The position numbers were made by a program, and so were the translations under genes. The notes beneath the pieces were generated by a model. That model had not been told where the DNA came from. It did not search any database and saw only the letters and a program-made list of their open reading frames with translations. Source: a virus. From it: a stretch of 35,168 bases of DNA. The stretch covers positions 1-35,168 of the IMG/VR virus record IMGVR_UViG_3300032132_000024; one strand, written 5' to 3'. Positions 15,753 through 22,221 of this stretch are shown one piece after another (within the stretch, counting starts at the first letter, position 1; each line of letters opens with the position of its first letter).

Positions 15753-15926
15753 TTAGCTTCCGAAGATTCGGAACGCAAGCGCTAATGTGAGCAGCAGATT
15801 CAGCGCCAGACTACACAGGGCGAACGCGCCCCACTTCTGCATCTGGTTGTCTGCCGCAATGTAGCGCTCGTAATTGTGCGCGGCTGCTTCTTGCCATTGC
15901 GTCTCTAGTGTTTTTCTAACGATCAT
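15753..15926 (-). CDS. Mini membrane protein with C-terminal anchor
   Basis: The protein has 57 residues from ATG 15926, preceded by AAAGGAACAC. A charged, helical N-terminal half (L-E-T-Q-W-Q-E-A-A-A-H-N-Y-E-R-Y) is followed by one hydrophobic segment at about 33-53. It lies 25 nt upstream of erf. Function unknown. Confidence 0.55.
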   Translation of the reverse strand: MIVRKTLETQWQEAAAHNYERYIAADNQMQKWGAFALCSLALNLLLTLALAFRIFGS

Positions 15927-15950
15927 GTGTTCCTTTTGCTACAATGCGTC

Positions 15951-16136
15951 ATGCGCATATATTATTCCGACGTTCTCGCTGATTGGTCTGCCGCCTTTAC
16001 CGACCTCTTGATTCTGTACCTTGAGACAGAACCGAACCGGGAGCAGCTTGAGGCGTTCATTTGCGACCAGCTCGGCTTGCTTCCTCCTGCGCAATCGTCC
16101 GAAGGTGCCGCGAGTGATACGCTACCCAAGCCCTAG
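15951..16136 (+). CDS. Possible plus-strand ORF inside the leftward operon
   Basis: The frame from ATG 15951 has 61 codons and gives a leucine- and acid-rich product (Y-Y-S-D-V-L-A-D-W-S-A-A-F-T-D-L-L) with normal protein composition. The antisense alternative (15962-16060, 32 codons) is Ser/Arg-rich and looks like a shadow. It has no clear ribosome site or promoter, and its 3' end overlaps the minus-strand gene at 16057. It may be a convergent small gene or chance. Confidence 0.3.
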   Translation: MRIYYSDVLADWSAAFTDLLILYLETEPNREQLEAFICDQLGLLPPAQSSEGAASDTLPKP

Positions 16137-16209
16137 CCGCTGCTCCGCGCTTGTCCTCTTTCGATAAGGGCTTAAGCAGCGCCACGGCCACGGGTGAAAG
16201 CTCGATCAT
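16057..16209 (-). CDS. Small early protein, function unknown
   Basis: The protein has 50 residues from ATG 16209; a longer frame starts at 16287 but overlaps the previous gene by 68 nt. The sequence is helical and basic (S-P-V-A-V-A-L-L-K-P-L-S-K-E-D-K-R, then A-R-A-W-V-A-Y-H-S-R-H-L-R). It may bind nucleic acid, but nothing specific is recognised. Confidence 0.5.
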   Translation of the reverse strand: MIELSPVAVALLKPLSKEDKRGAAARAWVAYHSRHLRTIAQEEASRAGRK

Positions 16210-16219
16210 CTCAACGCGC

Positions 16220-16411
16220 TTACTTTCCACCGTTTCCCCCTGTCCTGTTACCGATTCCCCAAGGTATCGAATCCGACCAACGCGCATTAGCCCCTGCGCG
16301 ATATGCCGCCAGCCGCTCCTCGCTCCATGTCTTGCCCTTGTCGCCGCCGTTGTACCCGGAAGCCCATGCCTTGCCGTATACGCTGTTTTTTCCGTGTTGG
16401 TTGTTCGTCAT
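16220..16411 (-). CDS. Small early protein, function unknown
   Basis: The protein has 63 residues. The start lies in an AAGGAACTAAGAACATG translation signal shared with other early genes. It is Gly/Asn/Lys-rich and basic, with aromatic residues (Y-G-K-A-W-A-S-G-Y-N, then W-S-E-E-R-L-A-A-Y-R-A-G), which suggests a small nucleic-acid-binding protein. This is composition-based only. Confidence 0.6.
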   Translation of the reverse strand: MTNNQHGKNSVYGKAWASGYNGGDKGKTWSEERLAAYRAGANARWSDSIPWGIGNRTGGNGGK

Positions 16412-16415
16412 GTTC

Positions 16416-16613
16416 TTAGTTCCTTTCCTTTTTCTTGAGATGTTCCCGTGTCTCTTCCGCTGCCTGCTTCGGGGTCTTGGAGCCATCCCGCACGGCGTTC
16501 ATTAACTCCTCCAACTTAGGGTCGAGGGGCAACGGCGTCCGATTCGCTGCCCTTCGCTGCCGCATCTTCAAGAGCTGCCCGTCTGTCATTCCCATTTTGT
16601 TTGGATTAGCCAT
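16416..16613 (-). CDS. First gene of the leftward early operon, function unknown
   Basis: The protein has 65 residues from ATG 16613. The in-frame upstream part (to 16655) is the Asn-rich A/C leader. The predicted transcription start lies at about 16655, so I place the start at the GAACATG. The protein is basic and helical (Q-L-L-K-M-R-Q-R-R-A-A-N-R, then A-A-E-E-T-R-E-H-L-K-K-K). As the first gene under the 16.68-kb promoter, it is probably made early. Confidence 0.65.
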   Translation of the reverse strand: MANPNKMGMTDGQLLKMRQRRAANRTPLPLDPKLEELMNAVRDGSKTPKQAAEETREHLKKKERN

Positions 16614-16690
16614 GTTCTTTGTTCCTTCGTGGTTCGTGTTGTTCGTTGCGTTCACGCCATATTACATAAGCACTAGCCGTGCCAACCCGG
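16614..16690 (-). promoter_or_regulatory. Leftward early promoter, sigma54-like element plus A/C-rich leader
   Basis: On the minus strand TTGGCACG (16685-16678), GCTA and GTGCT follow each other, with GG and GC 10 bp apart, as in sigma54 promoters (TGGCAC-N5-TTGC). The predicted start is about 16658. A 24-nt stretch recurs with one mismatch at 22147-22170. A TAATAT at 16664-16659 leaves a sigma70 reading open, although the spacer would be only 15. The transcript leader up to 16614 is A/C-rich and carries GAAGGAAC and AGAACATG. It drives 16613 and probably the whole block to 13153. Confidence 0.55.
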
Positions 16691-16706
16691 CAACAATCAA
16701 AAGATA

Positions 16707-16735
16707 TTTTATTTCGTGCGTATTCTCTAGCAAAC
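16707..16735. repeat. T-rich conserved element near early promoters (copy 1)
   Basis: A stretch ending in CGTATTCTCTAG recurs as CGTATTCTCTAG at 26761-26772 and, in diverged form, at 28411-28436. All copies include T-T-T-A-T-T-T-[CT]-G. Here it lies between the divergent leftward early genes and the rightward fibre genes. It may be a regulator site or an upstream activating element. Confidence 0.5.
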
Positions 16736-16753
16736 TCGCACGGGGTCGAAATG

Positions 16754-16821
16754 TTGGCGCGGTAATTCTGCCCTTAATCTGTGTCAGTTCTTAGAAATGA
16801 AATTGCACTTTCTACAAAGTG
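16754..16821 (+). promoter_or_regulatory. Possible promoter and hairpin upstream of the fibre genes
   Basis: TTGGCG (16754-16759) and TAATCT (16775-16780) are 15 bp apart, a short spacer. A perfect CACTTT-CTAC-AAAGTG hairpin follows at 16806-16821, possibly an operator or 5' structure. No strong ribosome site precedes ATG 16877. The promoter call is weak. Confidence 0.3.
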
Positions 16822-16876
16822 AGAAATTAACCCGCGTTTGTCGGCTCTCTCGCTCGGTGTTAAACTTGCCGCGCCT

Positions 16877-19114
16877 ATGAAATACGCCCTCTCTATTCTC
16901 GCCGCACTCGCTCTCCCCGTGTTAGCCCTTGCGGCTGACCCGTATATAAAGACCAAGGTTGACGGCGACAGGCCGCGCCAGCCGTGGAGCATCGACACCC
17001 GACAAGGCGACACGCCTACGGCCCGCATCTATACATATATCGGCGGCAAGAAGTGGGTCGCGGATACCAACTGGATACCCGTTCTCGGTTGGGGAACCAA
17101 CGGGCAATACTCGACCGGGCTGCACTCGATTACGGGCAACGCTGACGGCGTGAACAATTACGCGAAATTTAATATCCCCCTCGCGCTCACAGGAACGAGC
17201 GGCACGTTTTACGCAAGTTTTTCCATGACCAACCGCGTTGATGCGCGACGGTTTACTTGGCCAGACGGACGCTTCTTGCTTGACCGCAACCCGGCCTCCG
17301 GTGGCAATGCCCTTGCGGCAATTTCCAACATACTCGATTTCTCGCTGCTAACCGTACTGAACCGCCCCTACTTGATATCGTCCGACACAAGCGGCTGGAG
17401 CGTTGTATCTAGCGGCGACATCTTCACGAACTGGCTTGCCGTGTCTGGTTCACGGCTCACGCTGGCGGGCGCAGGGCGGAGCGGGTCTAACACTATCGGC
17501 CTGACGGACGCGGCGATACAGGGTGCCGCGACGGGTGCCGTTCATGGATCATACTTGCACGTCAACTCTACAGCCGCATGGGTTATCGCGTCGATCACGA
17601 ACGCGCTCAACGATTCGGTCGTAGCGCTCAACGCGGCGAGTAACACCTTCGAGGCGGATATAAACGCGCTCGTCGCGGCGAGCAATCGACCGAGCCTTAC
17701 GCAAGTCTCCGACGTGGGAAACAGGCACGGCGACGGGTTGCGGGGTGTCGAGTTGGTCGCGGGTGGCCCGGACTACGCGTTCATGGCAAGCAACGGAACG
17801 ATTCGCGTGCGGCTTGCCGATGGTGCCAACGCGGCGGCGGGATACTTTCGCGGGAGCACGGGTACGGATATAATTACAATCGGGGAAAACGCGGGCGGCT
17901 CGACGTTTTCAAACTCCTCCGGCTATGTTGATGTCCTAAAAAATTCCGTTGGCCTTGGCAACCGGGTCGGCACGTCTGCGGGATTGTTTCAACTCGGCAA
18001 CGTAGTCGGTTCGACGGCTATCATAGCGACGAACACCGGGGGCCGGATTGCGCTCGGCACGGCAACGAACCCGCTCACCATTCTCGCGGGCGATGGCTTG
18101 GCATTCCTGCCCGGCGGTATAGACTTCGGCAACGCGGAGGCGTTCGCGGCTAAATACACAATGGCAAACCTTGTTGACGGTCACGTTTTGACATGGGACA
18201 GCGGAAAATCTGCATGGACGAACGAGGCGCAGTCTGGTGGACTGCCTGCGTCCGCGACGAATGTTATGGTGACGTTTGCGATGACGAACGGGTGGAACGT
18301 GAGCGCGGGTGGTGGTGGAACGCTCGCGACCAGCGCACAATACACGGTCACGTTTCGCCACGCTGATTTGGCGGCAGGCGTTCTGACCGTTGACCACGGA
18401 CTTGCCAGCACGGGACAGATCGTGCAGGTGTTCCGCACTCAGGCTACAGGATATGACGAGATCATCTCGCCAGATGCGGTGAGTGTATCGAATATGAATA
18501 CTGTGCTCGTTGATCTGACCACGTTCGGATCGTTCGCTTGGACGGGCCGCGTGACCGTAGCCGGGTCGAGCGTGACTGCTGCGCTTGGTAACTATCTGCA
18601 ATCGGCACAGACGAATGGGTGGGATGTATCGGGTGGGGGCGACACAACGACCAATATGTATGCGAGCGTATATTTTGCGGGACGATACCCGACATTCGCT
18701 GCATCCACGTTTGCGCGTGTTGATCCCGATGCGGAGCACAGCGACATCCACAACATTTACGATCCGGTTGTGGGTGCTATCACGCCACCGTATACAAACG
18801 TGTGGATCAGTCTATCTATTGAGGCATGTCTGGATGGTGCGTCTGGAGTCGATAATCACGGATGGGTGATTCAGACGAACGATGCCGCGACGGGTGGCGT
18901 AAAGTATTATAAGAACATTCAAGATCAAGGCATCAATGGGATAGCCCCACTCGCTGCGTCTTGGTTCCACAAGGACAGCGCAATATCGAACTATCCGCTG
19001 TGGTTCTTTCACCAGTACGCAAGCACATATTCATTCGTAACGGGTCTTAACTCGCAAGCGGATTCGGATACGCCGTTCCGCATGATCGTGAATATAACGA
19101 AGGAGCAACCATGA
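16877..19114 (+). CDS. Large secreted fibre/receptor-binding-like protein
   Basis: The protein has 745 residues from ATG 16877, chosen because it opens a clean Sec signal peptide (M-K-Y-A-L-S-I-L-A-A-L-A-L, cleavage after A-L-A). The mature protein is Asn/Thr/Gly/Ala-rich and repetitive, like a trimeric fibre shaft, with short coiled-coil stretches around V-A-L-N-A-A-S-N-T-F. T-N-G-W-[ND]-V-S modules occur at about residues 470 and 579. A small fibre domain lies between them (V-D-H-G-L, then I-V-Q-V-F). The last 150 residues look like a C1q/TNF-type beta head. It heads an operon whose genes overlap by ATGA. Receptor binding is inferred. A signal peptide on a fibre is unusual. Confidence 0.75.
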   Translation: MKYALSILAALALPVLALAADPYIKTKVDGDRPRQPWSIDTRQGDTPTARIYTYIGGKKWVADTNWIPVLGWGTNGQYSTGLHSITGNADGVNNYAKFNIPLALTGTSGTFYASFSMTNRVDARRFTWPDGRFLLDRNPASGGNALAAISNILDFSLLTVLNRPYLISSDTSGWSVVSSGDIFTNWLAVSGSRLTLAGAGRSGSNTIGLTDAAIQGAATGAVHGSYLHVNSTAAWVIASITNALNDSVVALNAASNTFEADINALVAASNRPSLTQVSDVGNRHGDGLRGVELVAGGPDYAFMASNGTIRVRLADGANAAAGYFRGSTGTDIITIGENAGGSTFSNSSGYVDVLKNSVGLGNRVGTSAGLFQLGNVVGSTAIIATNTGGRIALGTATNPLTILAGDGLAFLPGGIDFGNAEAFAAKYTMANLVDGHVLTWDSGKSAWTNEAQSGGLPASATNVMVTFAMTNGWNVSAGGGGTLATSAQYTVTFRHADLAAGVLTVDHGLASTGQIVQVFRTQATGYDEIISPDAVSVSNMNTVLVDLTTFGSFAWTGRVTVAGSSVTAALGNYLQSAQTNGWDVSGGGDTTTNMYASVYFAGRYPTFAASTFARVDPDAEHSDIHNIYDPVVGAITPPYTNVWISLSIEACLDGASGVDNHGWVIQTNDAATGGVKYYKNIQDQGINGIAPLAASWFHKDSAISNYPLWFFHQYASTYSFVTGLNSQADSDTPFRMIVNITKEQP

Positions 19115-19530
19115 TTCGCTCTATCATTATTTGTCTGCTGCTGATGACCGTGCCCGTGTTTGCGGAGCACGAAACGAATCACTATTTTATCGTGGATTCT
19201 ACGACTGCGGAGTTTGAAGGCGCGACTGCGATATGGACAGACGATCCGATTCTGTCGAGCGGCATTCCCGATGCGTTGAAGCAGCAAGAGGCTGGAGTGG
19301 TTTGGGTCGAAGTGACCAGCGAGCAGTACGCCGCAGGCTTTGAGGCGTATGGTTCTGCCGCTGCTGAAGCTGCGAGGGCCGCAGCAGTAGCCGACATCGA
19401 GTCACTCTGGACAGAGATAGAACGCAAGGCCCATGTGATGCAGTTCTTGATGGATAACCGGATACGTGTTTTGGAAAGTCGCGGCACAAATACATGGGCG
19501 CAGTACAAGTCTGAGGTGGATGCATTATGA
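19111..19530 (+). CDS. Secreted protein in the fibre cluster, function unknown
   Basis: The protein has 139 residues and overlaps its neighbours at both ends by ATGA. A signal peptide covers residues 1-18 (I-I-I-C-L-L-L-M-T-V-P-V-F-A). The middle is alanine-rich and helical (A-A-A-E-A-A-R-A-A-A-V-A-D-I-E) and predicted to be a coiled coil, followed by a charged helical tail. Position just after the large fibre suggests a fibre accessory or assembly factor. Confidence 0.6.
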   Translation: MIRSIIICLLLMTVPVFAEHETNHYFIVDSTTAEFEGATAIWTDDPILSSGIPDALKQQEAGVVWVEVTSEQYAAGFEAYGSAAAEAARAAAVADIESLWTEIERKAHVMQFLMDNRIRVLESRGTNTWAQYKSEVDAL

Positions 19531-20195
19531 AGAAGCTGATCGCAACAATCGCAATGCTCGCCAGTTTGTCTGCGTCCGGTAAAGAGTTCGGCACGGTCAA
19601 CGGCACGGTTGGCACGTTCAACTCCTTGACCAACGCTGGCTCTCCTGTTCTTAAGGCATCCGACACAAACGGCTGGGACGTGAGCGCGGGTGGTGGTGGT
19701 GGCGGTAACGCTGACGACACAAACTACTGGGGGCAACTCGCATACGGATCGAACGATTGGCAGACGCTGCCAACTGGCGTCACTAATGACTGCATCTTCT
19801 CGCTTGAGGTTGCAGATTTCGGCAACATGTGTGATCCGGCAACAGGTTTCATCACGACACGAAAAACTGGGTGGTGGGAAGTCTACGCATCCTACTGGAT
19901 GGTGCATCCAATCGGAATACAAAAGCTTGGGATATTTTCAGTTATGACGAACGACTGCCACTGGATTTCAACCCCTATTAGTTCAACGTATAATATGTCC
20001 CATCAGGCGCAAGTTTATCACGTACAGACCCGTGCCTACCTACCGTCGGGAACGGTTGTGCGGTGTACGTTTTACCATAACAACGGAACAGACCGAGTGG
20101 CGGGTGGATACGTCGGCCATGCTGACGGTTCAGGGAATTACCACAGCTACCCGGACAACGTATCTGTTTTCATAATGGATTTCATACAGGAATAA
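19527..20195 (+). CDS. Secreted C1q-like fibre-tip protein
   Basis: The protein has 222 residues. A signal peptide (K-K-L-I-A-T-I-A-M-L-A-S-L-S-A-S-G) is followed by a short stalk and the module T-N-G-W-D-V-S-A-G-G-G at about 47-57, also present in the large fibre. From residue 75 on the sequence looks like a C1q/TNF jelly roll: D-P-A-T-G-F-I-T-T-R-K-T-G-W-W-E-V-Y-A-S-Y is the typical F-x(n)-G-x-Y/W-beta pattern. Such heads bind ligands at fibre tips. A 22-nt identical run joins 19678-19699 to 18297-18318, suggesting duplication or exchange. Confidence 0.7.
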   Translation: MKKLIATIAMLASLSASGKEFGTVNGTVGTFNSLTNAGSPVLKASDTNGWDVSAGGGGGGNADDTNYWGQLAYGSNDWQTLPTGVTNDCIFSLEVADFGNMCDPATGFITTRKTGWWEVYASYWMVHPIGIQKLGIFSVMTNDCHWISTPISSTYNMSHQAQVYHVQTRAYLPSGTVVRCTFYHNNGTDRVAGGYVGHADGSGNYHSYPDNVSVFIMDFIQE

Positions 20196-20197
20196 AT

Positions 20198-20755
20198 ATG
20201 AAACTACTCGCAACAATCGCGCTGCTCGTCGGCTTGACTGTTTCTACACACGCTGCTGATTGGTACTGGGCTACTGATCTGAGTACGGCAGACGCTGAAA
20301 CAGTTTATCGTTCGTGGCTGATGGACAACGTAAGCACCAATGCTGCTGTTGCTGCCACACCAGAGGTTCTCACCTTTGTTGACGGACAGACCCATGTGAT
20401 TGGCCTTGATGGTGTAACTCCCGCGCAACTCACTACGCTCGCCGCATCTATGAGCGCAGCAGACATAACTGCTGCTGCAAAGGCTATCGAGTACGCCGAA
20501 AACGGATGGTCGATAGCCGTGCAGAATAATGCCGCTTCCAATATCGTCGCGCTCGCCACCTCATACGGCGTAACGGATCAGCCTGTACCGTGGGCCGATG
20601 TTGCCGCAGCAATAGTGGCAGAGGAACAGGCTGCGCTTGCGAGCAGCAATGAGTTTCGGCTGTTGATCGCAATCGGAGACGGAACCAAGATGCTCAGTTA
20701 CTATGAGTTTTATACCGCGAACGGTGGCGACACCAAGAACGTAGTCGCGCCATAG
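20198..20755 (+). CDS. Secreted alanine-rich protein in the fibre cluster
   Basis: The protein has 185 residues. The signal peptide (residues 1-19, K-L-L-A-T-I-A-L-L-V-G-L-T) shares DNA identity with the preceding gene's signal, so they probably arose by duplication. The mature protein is Ala/Thr-rich, with helical segments and no Cys, and contains V-S-T-N. It starts 2 nt after its neighbour. Its role is unknown, but it sits with fibre proteins. Confidence 0.6.
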   Translation: MKLLATIALLVGLTVSTHAADWYWATDLSTADAETVYRSWLMDNVSTNAAVAATPEVLTFVDGQTHVIGLDGVTPAQLTTLAASMSAADITAAAKAIEYAENGWSIAVQNNAASNIVALATSYGVTDQPVPWADVAAAIVAEEQAALASSNEFRLLIAIGDGTKMLSYYEFYTANGGDTKNVVAP

Positions 20756-20764
20756 GATGCAGAG

Positions 20765-21187
20765 ATGCAAGATCCGTATGAATGGACGAGGGTGACATGG
20801 GACGGAGCAGGCGCGAGACAGATTCCCCGGAGCAAGACCATACGGATTCCCGTGCGGGAGGCGAATCGTACACGACTGTCGATAAAAATTATGCAATCTC
20901 TATCGGTTGCCTCCGCACTCTTGCTTGCATGGTGGTTCCCCTTCTCTGGGGCATCTTCCAGTTCGACGCTCGATTCAAACACCTTGAAGCAAAGCAAGGA
21001 CGATCTGGATGGGATCGAGAACAGTCTATACGTCAATGGGAAGCATTTTCAGATCTTAACCCCTCAAACATCGTGCCCGACCCGCGATGTATCGGATACC
21101 ACGATCCCCGATCAGGACAATGGATTCGACCATCGCATTCTCCAGCAGTCCACCCGTGACACATCAAACATAAAGGTGTTGAAATGA
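20765..21187 (+). CDS. Putative membrane protein, possible lysis/envelope gene (frame A)
   Basis: The protein has 140 residues. An AGGA lies 7 nt before the ATG, and the stop overlaps the next ATG as ATGA, both normal here. One hydrophobic segment (V-A-S-A-L-L-L-A-W-W-F-P-F) at about 49-61 divides a basic N-terminus from a Ser/Asp-rich tail. A second frame (20782-21159) is also open and protein-like across the same DNA, so one or both may be real. With the lipoprotein behind it, a spanin-like pair is possible but unproven. Confidence 0.45.
   Translation: MQDPYEWTRVTWDGAGARQIPRSKTIRIPVREANRTRLSIKIMQSLSVASALLLAWWFPFSGASSSSTLDSNTLKQSKDDLDGIENSLYVNGKHFQILTPQTSCPTRDVSDTTIPDQDNGFDHRILQQSTRDTSNIKVLK
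20782..21159 (+). CDS. Alternative overlapping ORF with one membrane helix (frame B)
   Basis: The ORF has 125 residues from ATG 20782, without a clear ribosome site. The N-terminal 40 residues are hydrophilic (R-S-R-R-E-T-D-S-P). A membrane segment follows (C-L-R-T-L-A-C-M-V-V-P-L-L-W-G-I-F), then a charged helix (F-D-A-R-F-K-H-L-E-A-K-Q). This layout resembles an inner-membrane holin or i-spanin, with composition at least as convincing as frame A. It ends 25 nt before the lipoprotein gene. Confidence 0.4.
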   Translation: MDEGDMGRSRRETDSPEQDHTDSRAGGESYTTVDKNYAISIGCLRTLACMVVPLLWGIFQFDARFKHLEAKQGRSGWDREQSIRQWEAFSDLNPSNIVPDPRCIGYHDPRSGQWIRPSHSPAVHP

Positions 21188-21561
21188 AAATATTAGTATC
21201 GTTGGTTCTGGTAGCGCTCTTGTCCGGGTGTACTTCTAGTGGCAGATCCGCCACGTCCTACGGCCCGATTCTATGTGCCGCTGACGGTCAGCCTGTCGTC
21301 GGCGCGTTCGTGCGGCGAGAGGCCGCAGAGGAGAAACCCCCGATGTCGATGGGCAAGAAGATCGCCATCGGTGCGGTCGCGGCTGGCGCAATCTACGCAG
21401 CGGGAGAGGAGTGGATATGGGGCGGCAAGGGTGGACGGCATCAAGACACCAGCACGCCCCCGGTGCAGGAGATTGAGAACCAGACCGTCGTTGACATTTC
21501 CAACAACAGCGGGAGCGTTGACGTTGTTATTATACGCGACGATGCGGACGCTGGAATATAG
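21184..21561 (+). CDS. Lipoprotein (possible outer-membrane spanin subunit)
   Basis: The protein has 125 residues. The N-terminus M-K-I-L-V-S-L-V-L-V-A-L-L-S-G-C is a lipoprotein signal; the lipobox L-S-G-C places the lipid on Cys16. A second hydrophobic stretch (I-A-I-G-A-V-A-A-G-A-I-Y-A-A-G) lies at about 57-71. An acidic tail with strand-like segments follows. It overlaps the preceding TM gene, as o-spanin genes often do, but it is longer than typical Rz1. The lipoprotein call is strong; the spanin role is uncertain. Confidence 0.6.
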   Translation: MKILVSLVLVALLSGCTSSGRSATSYGPILCAADGQPVVGAFVRREAAEEKPPMSMGKKIAIGAVAAGAIYAAGEEWIWGGKGGRHQDTSTPPVQEIENQTVVDISNNSGSVDVVIIRDDADAGI

Positions 21562-21564
21562 CCC

Positions 21565-22008
21565 GTGAAGTGGTACGAAGTCGAGCGGCTGATCCCGCCC
21601 TGCTTCCGCGACAATGGGCCCTCAAGCCCCTTTGGCTTCCTGTATGGGTTCATCTATACCCCCAAGCGCCGGGCAGCGATATACCGTGCCGCAAAGGTGC
21701 ATGACTTCCTCTACTGGCAAGGGCGGTTGAGTGGATCAGGGACGGAGCACCTCACACGCTCTGAGGCGGATTTTATTTACGGCGACTCGATCAGGGTGGC
21801 CGGATACCCGGTCATAGCGAAGCTGCACGCGGGCGTCCTGCGTCGATTCGGGGGCCGTGCATATGATAAGGCTATGCGGAGAATGCGGGCGCTCTGCGAC
21901 TACACATACGGCGACTATCTATCCCGCAAGCTCCACGAGGGCAACCTGTCCACGTCCGAGTTCCGCCGCCTCACGGACGAGATTACCGCCAGATTTTCTC
22001 GATTGTGA
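21565..22008 (+). CDS. DUF1353-like phage protein
   Basis: The protein has 147 residues from GTG 21565. It has the DUF1353 pattern, with L-I-P-P near the start, a central A-A-K-V-H-D-F-L-Y-W, and R-S-E-A-D-F-I-Y followed by an arginine-rich helix (L-R-R-F-G-G-R-A-Y). Such proteins occur near lysis and tail genes of many phages; their role is not known. It is the last gene of the block, followed by a palindrome and a terminator-like stem. Confidence 0.6.
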   Translation: MKWYEVERLIPPCFRDNGPSSPFGFLYGFIYTPKRRAAIYRAAKVHDFLYWQGRLSGSGTEHLTRSEADFIYGDSIRVAGYPVIAKLHAGVLRRFGGRAYDKAMRRMRALCDYTYGDYLSRKLHEGNLSTSEFRRLTDEITARFSRL

Positions 22009-22018
22009 GACGCAATTC

Positions 22019-22034
22019 TAAGAATTGATTCTTA
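22019..22034. promoter_or_regulatory. Palindrome (operator candidate)
   Basis: Perfect inverted repeat TAAGAAT-TG-ATTCTTA just after the DUF1353-like gene and before the early promoter at 22.15 kb. AT-rich arms with a 2-nt centre look more like a dimeric-protein site than an RNA hairpin. Confidence 0.45.
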
Positions 22035-22072
22035 CGGTTGCGAGAAATCGCCCCAATTTCGGCTGATTCCGG

Positions 22073-22105
22073 CCCCGGTTCGCTGGCTTGATTTTTATTT
22101 TCTGC
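22073..22105 (+). terminator. Possible intrinsic terminator
   Basis: A CCGG-TTCG-CTGG stem (one G-T pair) around 22074-22085 is followed by a T-rich tract (GATTTTTATTTTCTG). It lies after the DUF1353-like gene and before the early promoter. A GAAAT/ATTTC stem precedes it. Confidence 0.45.
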
Positions 22106-22150
22106 GCTTTTGTTGGGGTTTCCTGCGTTCGTCCTGCGGTCTGGCACGGG

Positions 22151-22221
22151 TTGGCATGGCTAGTGCTTATACAAGCTGTCGATGAAGGAAACGAACAACA
22201 ACACGAACCACGGAGAAAAGA
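22151..22221 (+). promoter_or_regulatory. Rightward early promoter, sigma54-like, with A/C-rich leader
   Basis: TTGGCATG, GCTA, GTGCT with GG (22153-22154) and GC (22165-22166) 10 bp apart repeats the 16.68-kb element almost exactly. The predicted start (about 22178) lies just before ATG 22182. The leader 22182-22221 is A/C-rich with repeated AAC, then GGAG and AAAAGAACATG. A sigma70 alternative fits less well because TATACA has no -35 at the right distance. Confidence 0.55.

Noticed and set aside
15962-16060. Minus-strand 32-codon ORF overlapping 16057 by ATGA
   Set aside because: The overlap fits the local pattern, but the product is a Ser/Arg-rich sequence typical of antisense shadow; the plus-strand ORF at 15951 looks more protein-like and is kept only as a low-confidence candidate.
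17936-18751. Minus-strand ORF of 271 codons, with 19182-19922 as a second one
   Set aside because: Both are antisense to fibre genes; their Arg/His- or Ser/Thr-rich products have no motif and no start signal.
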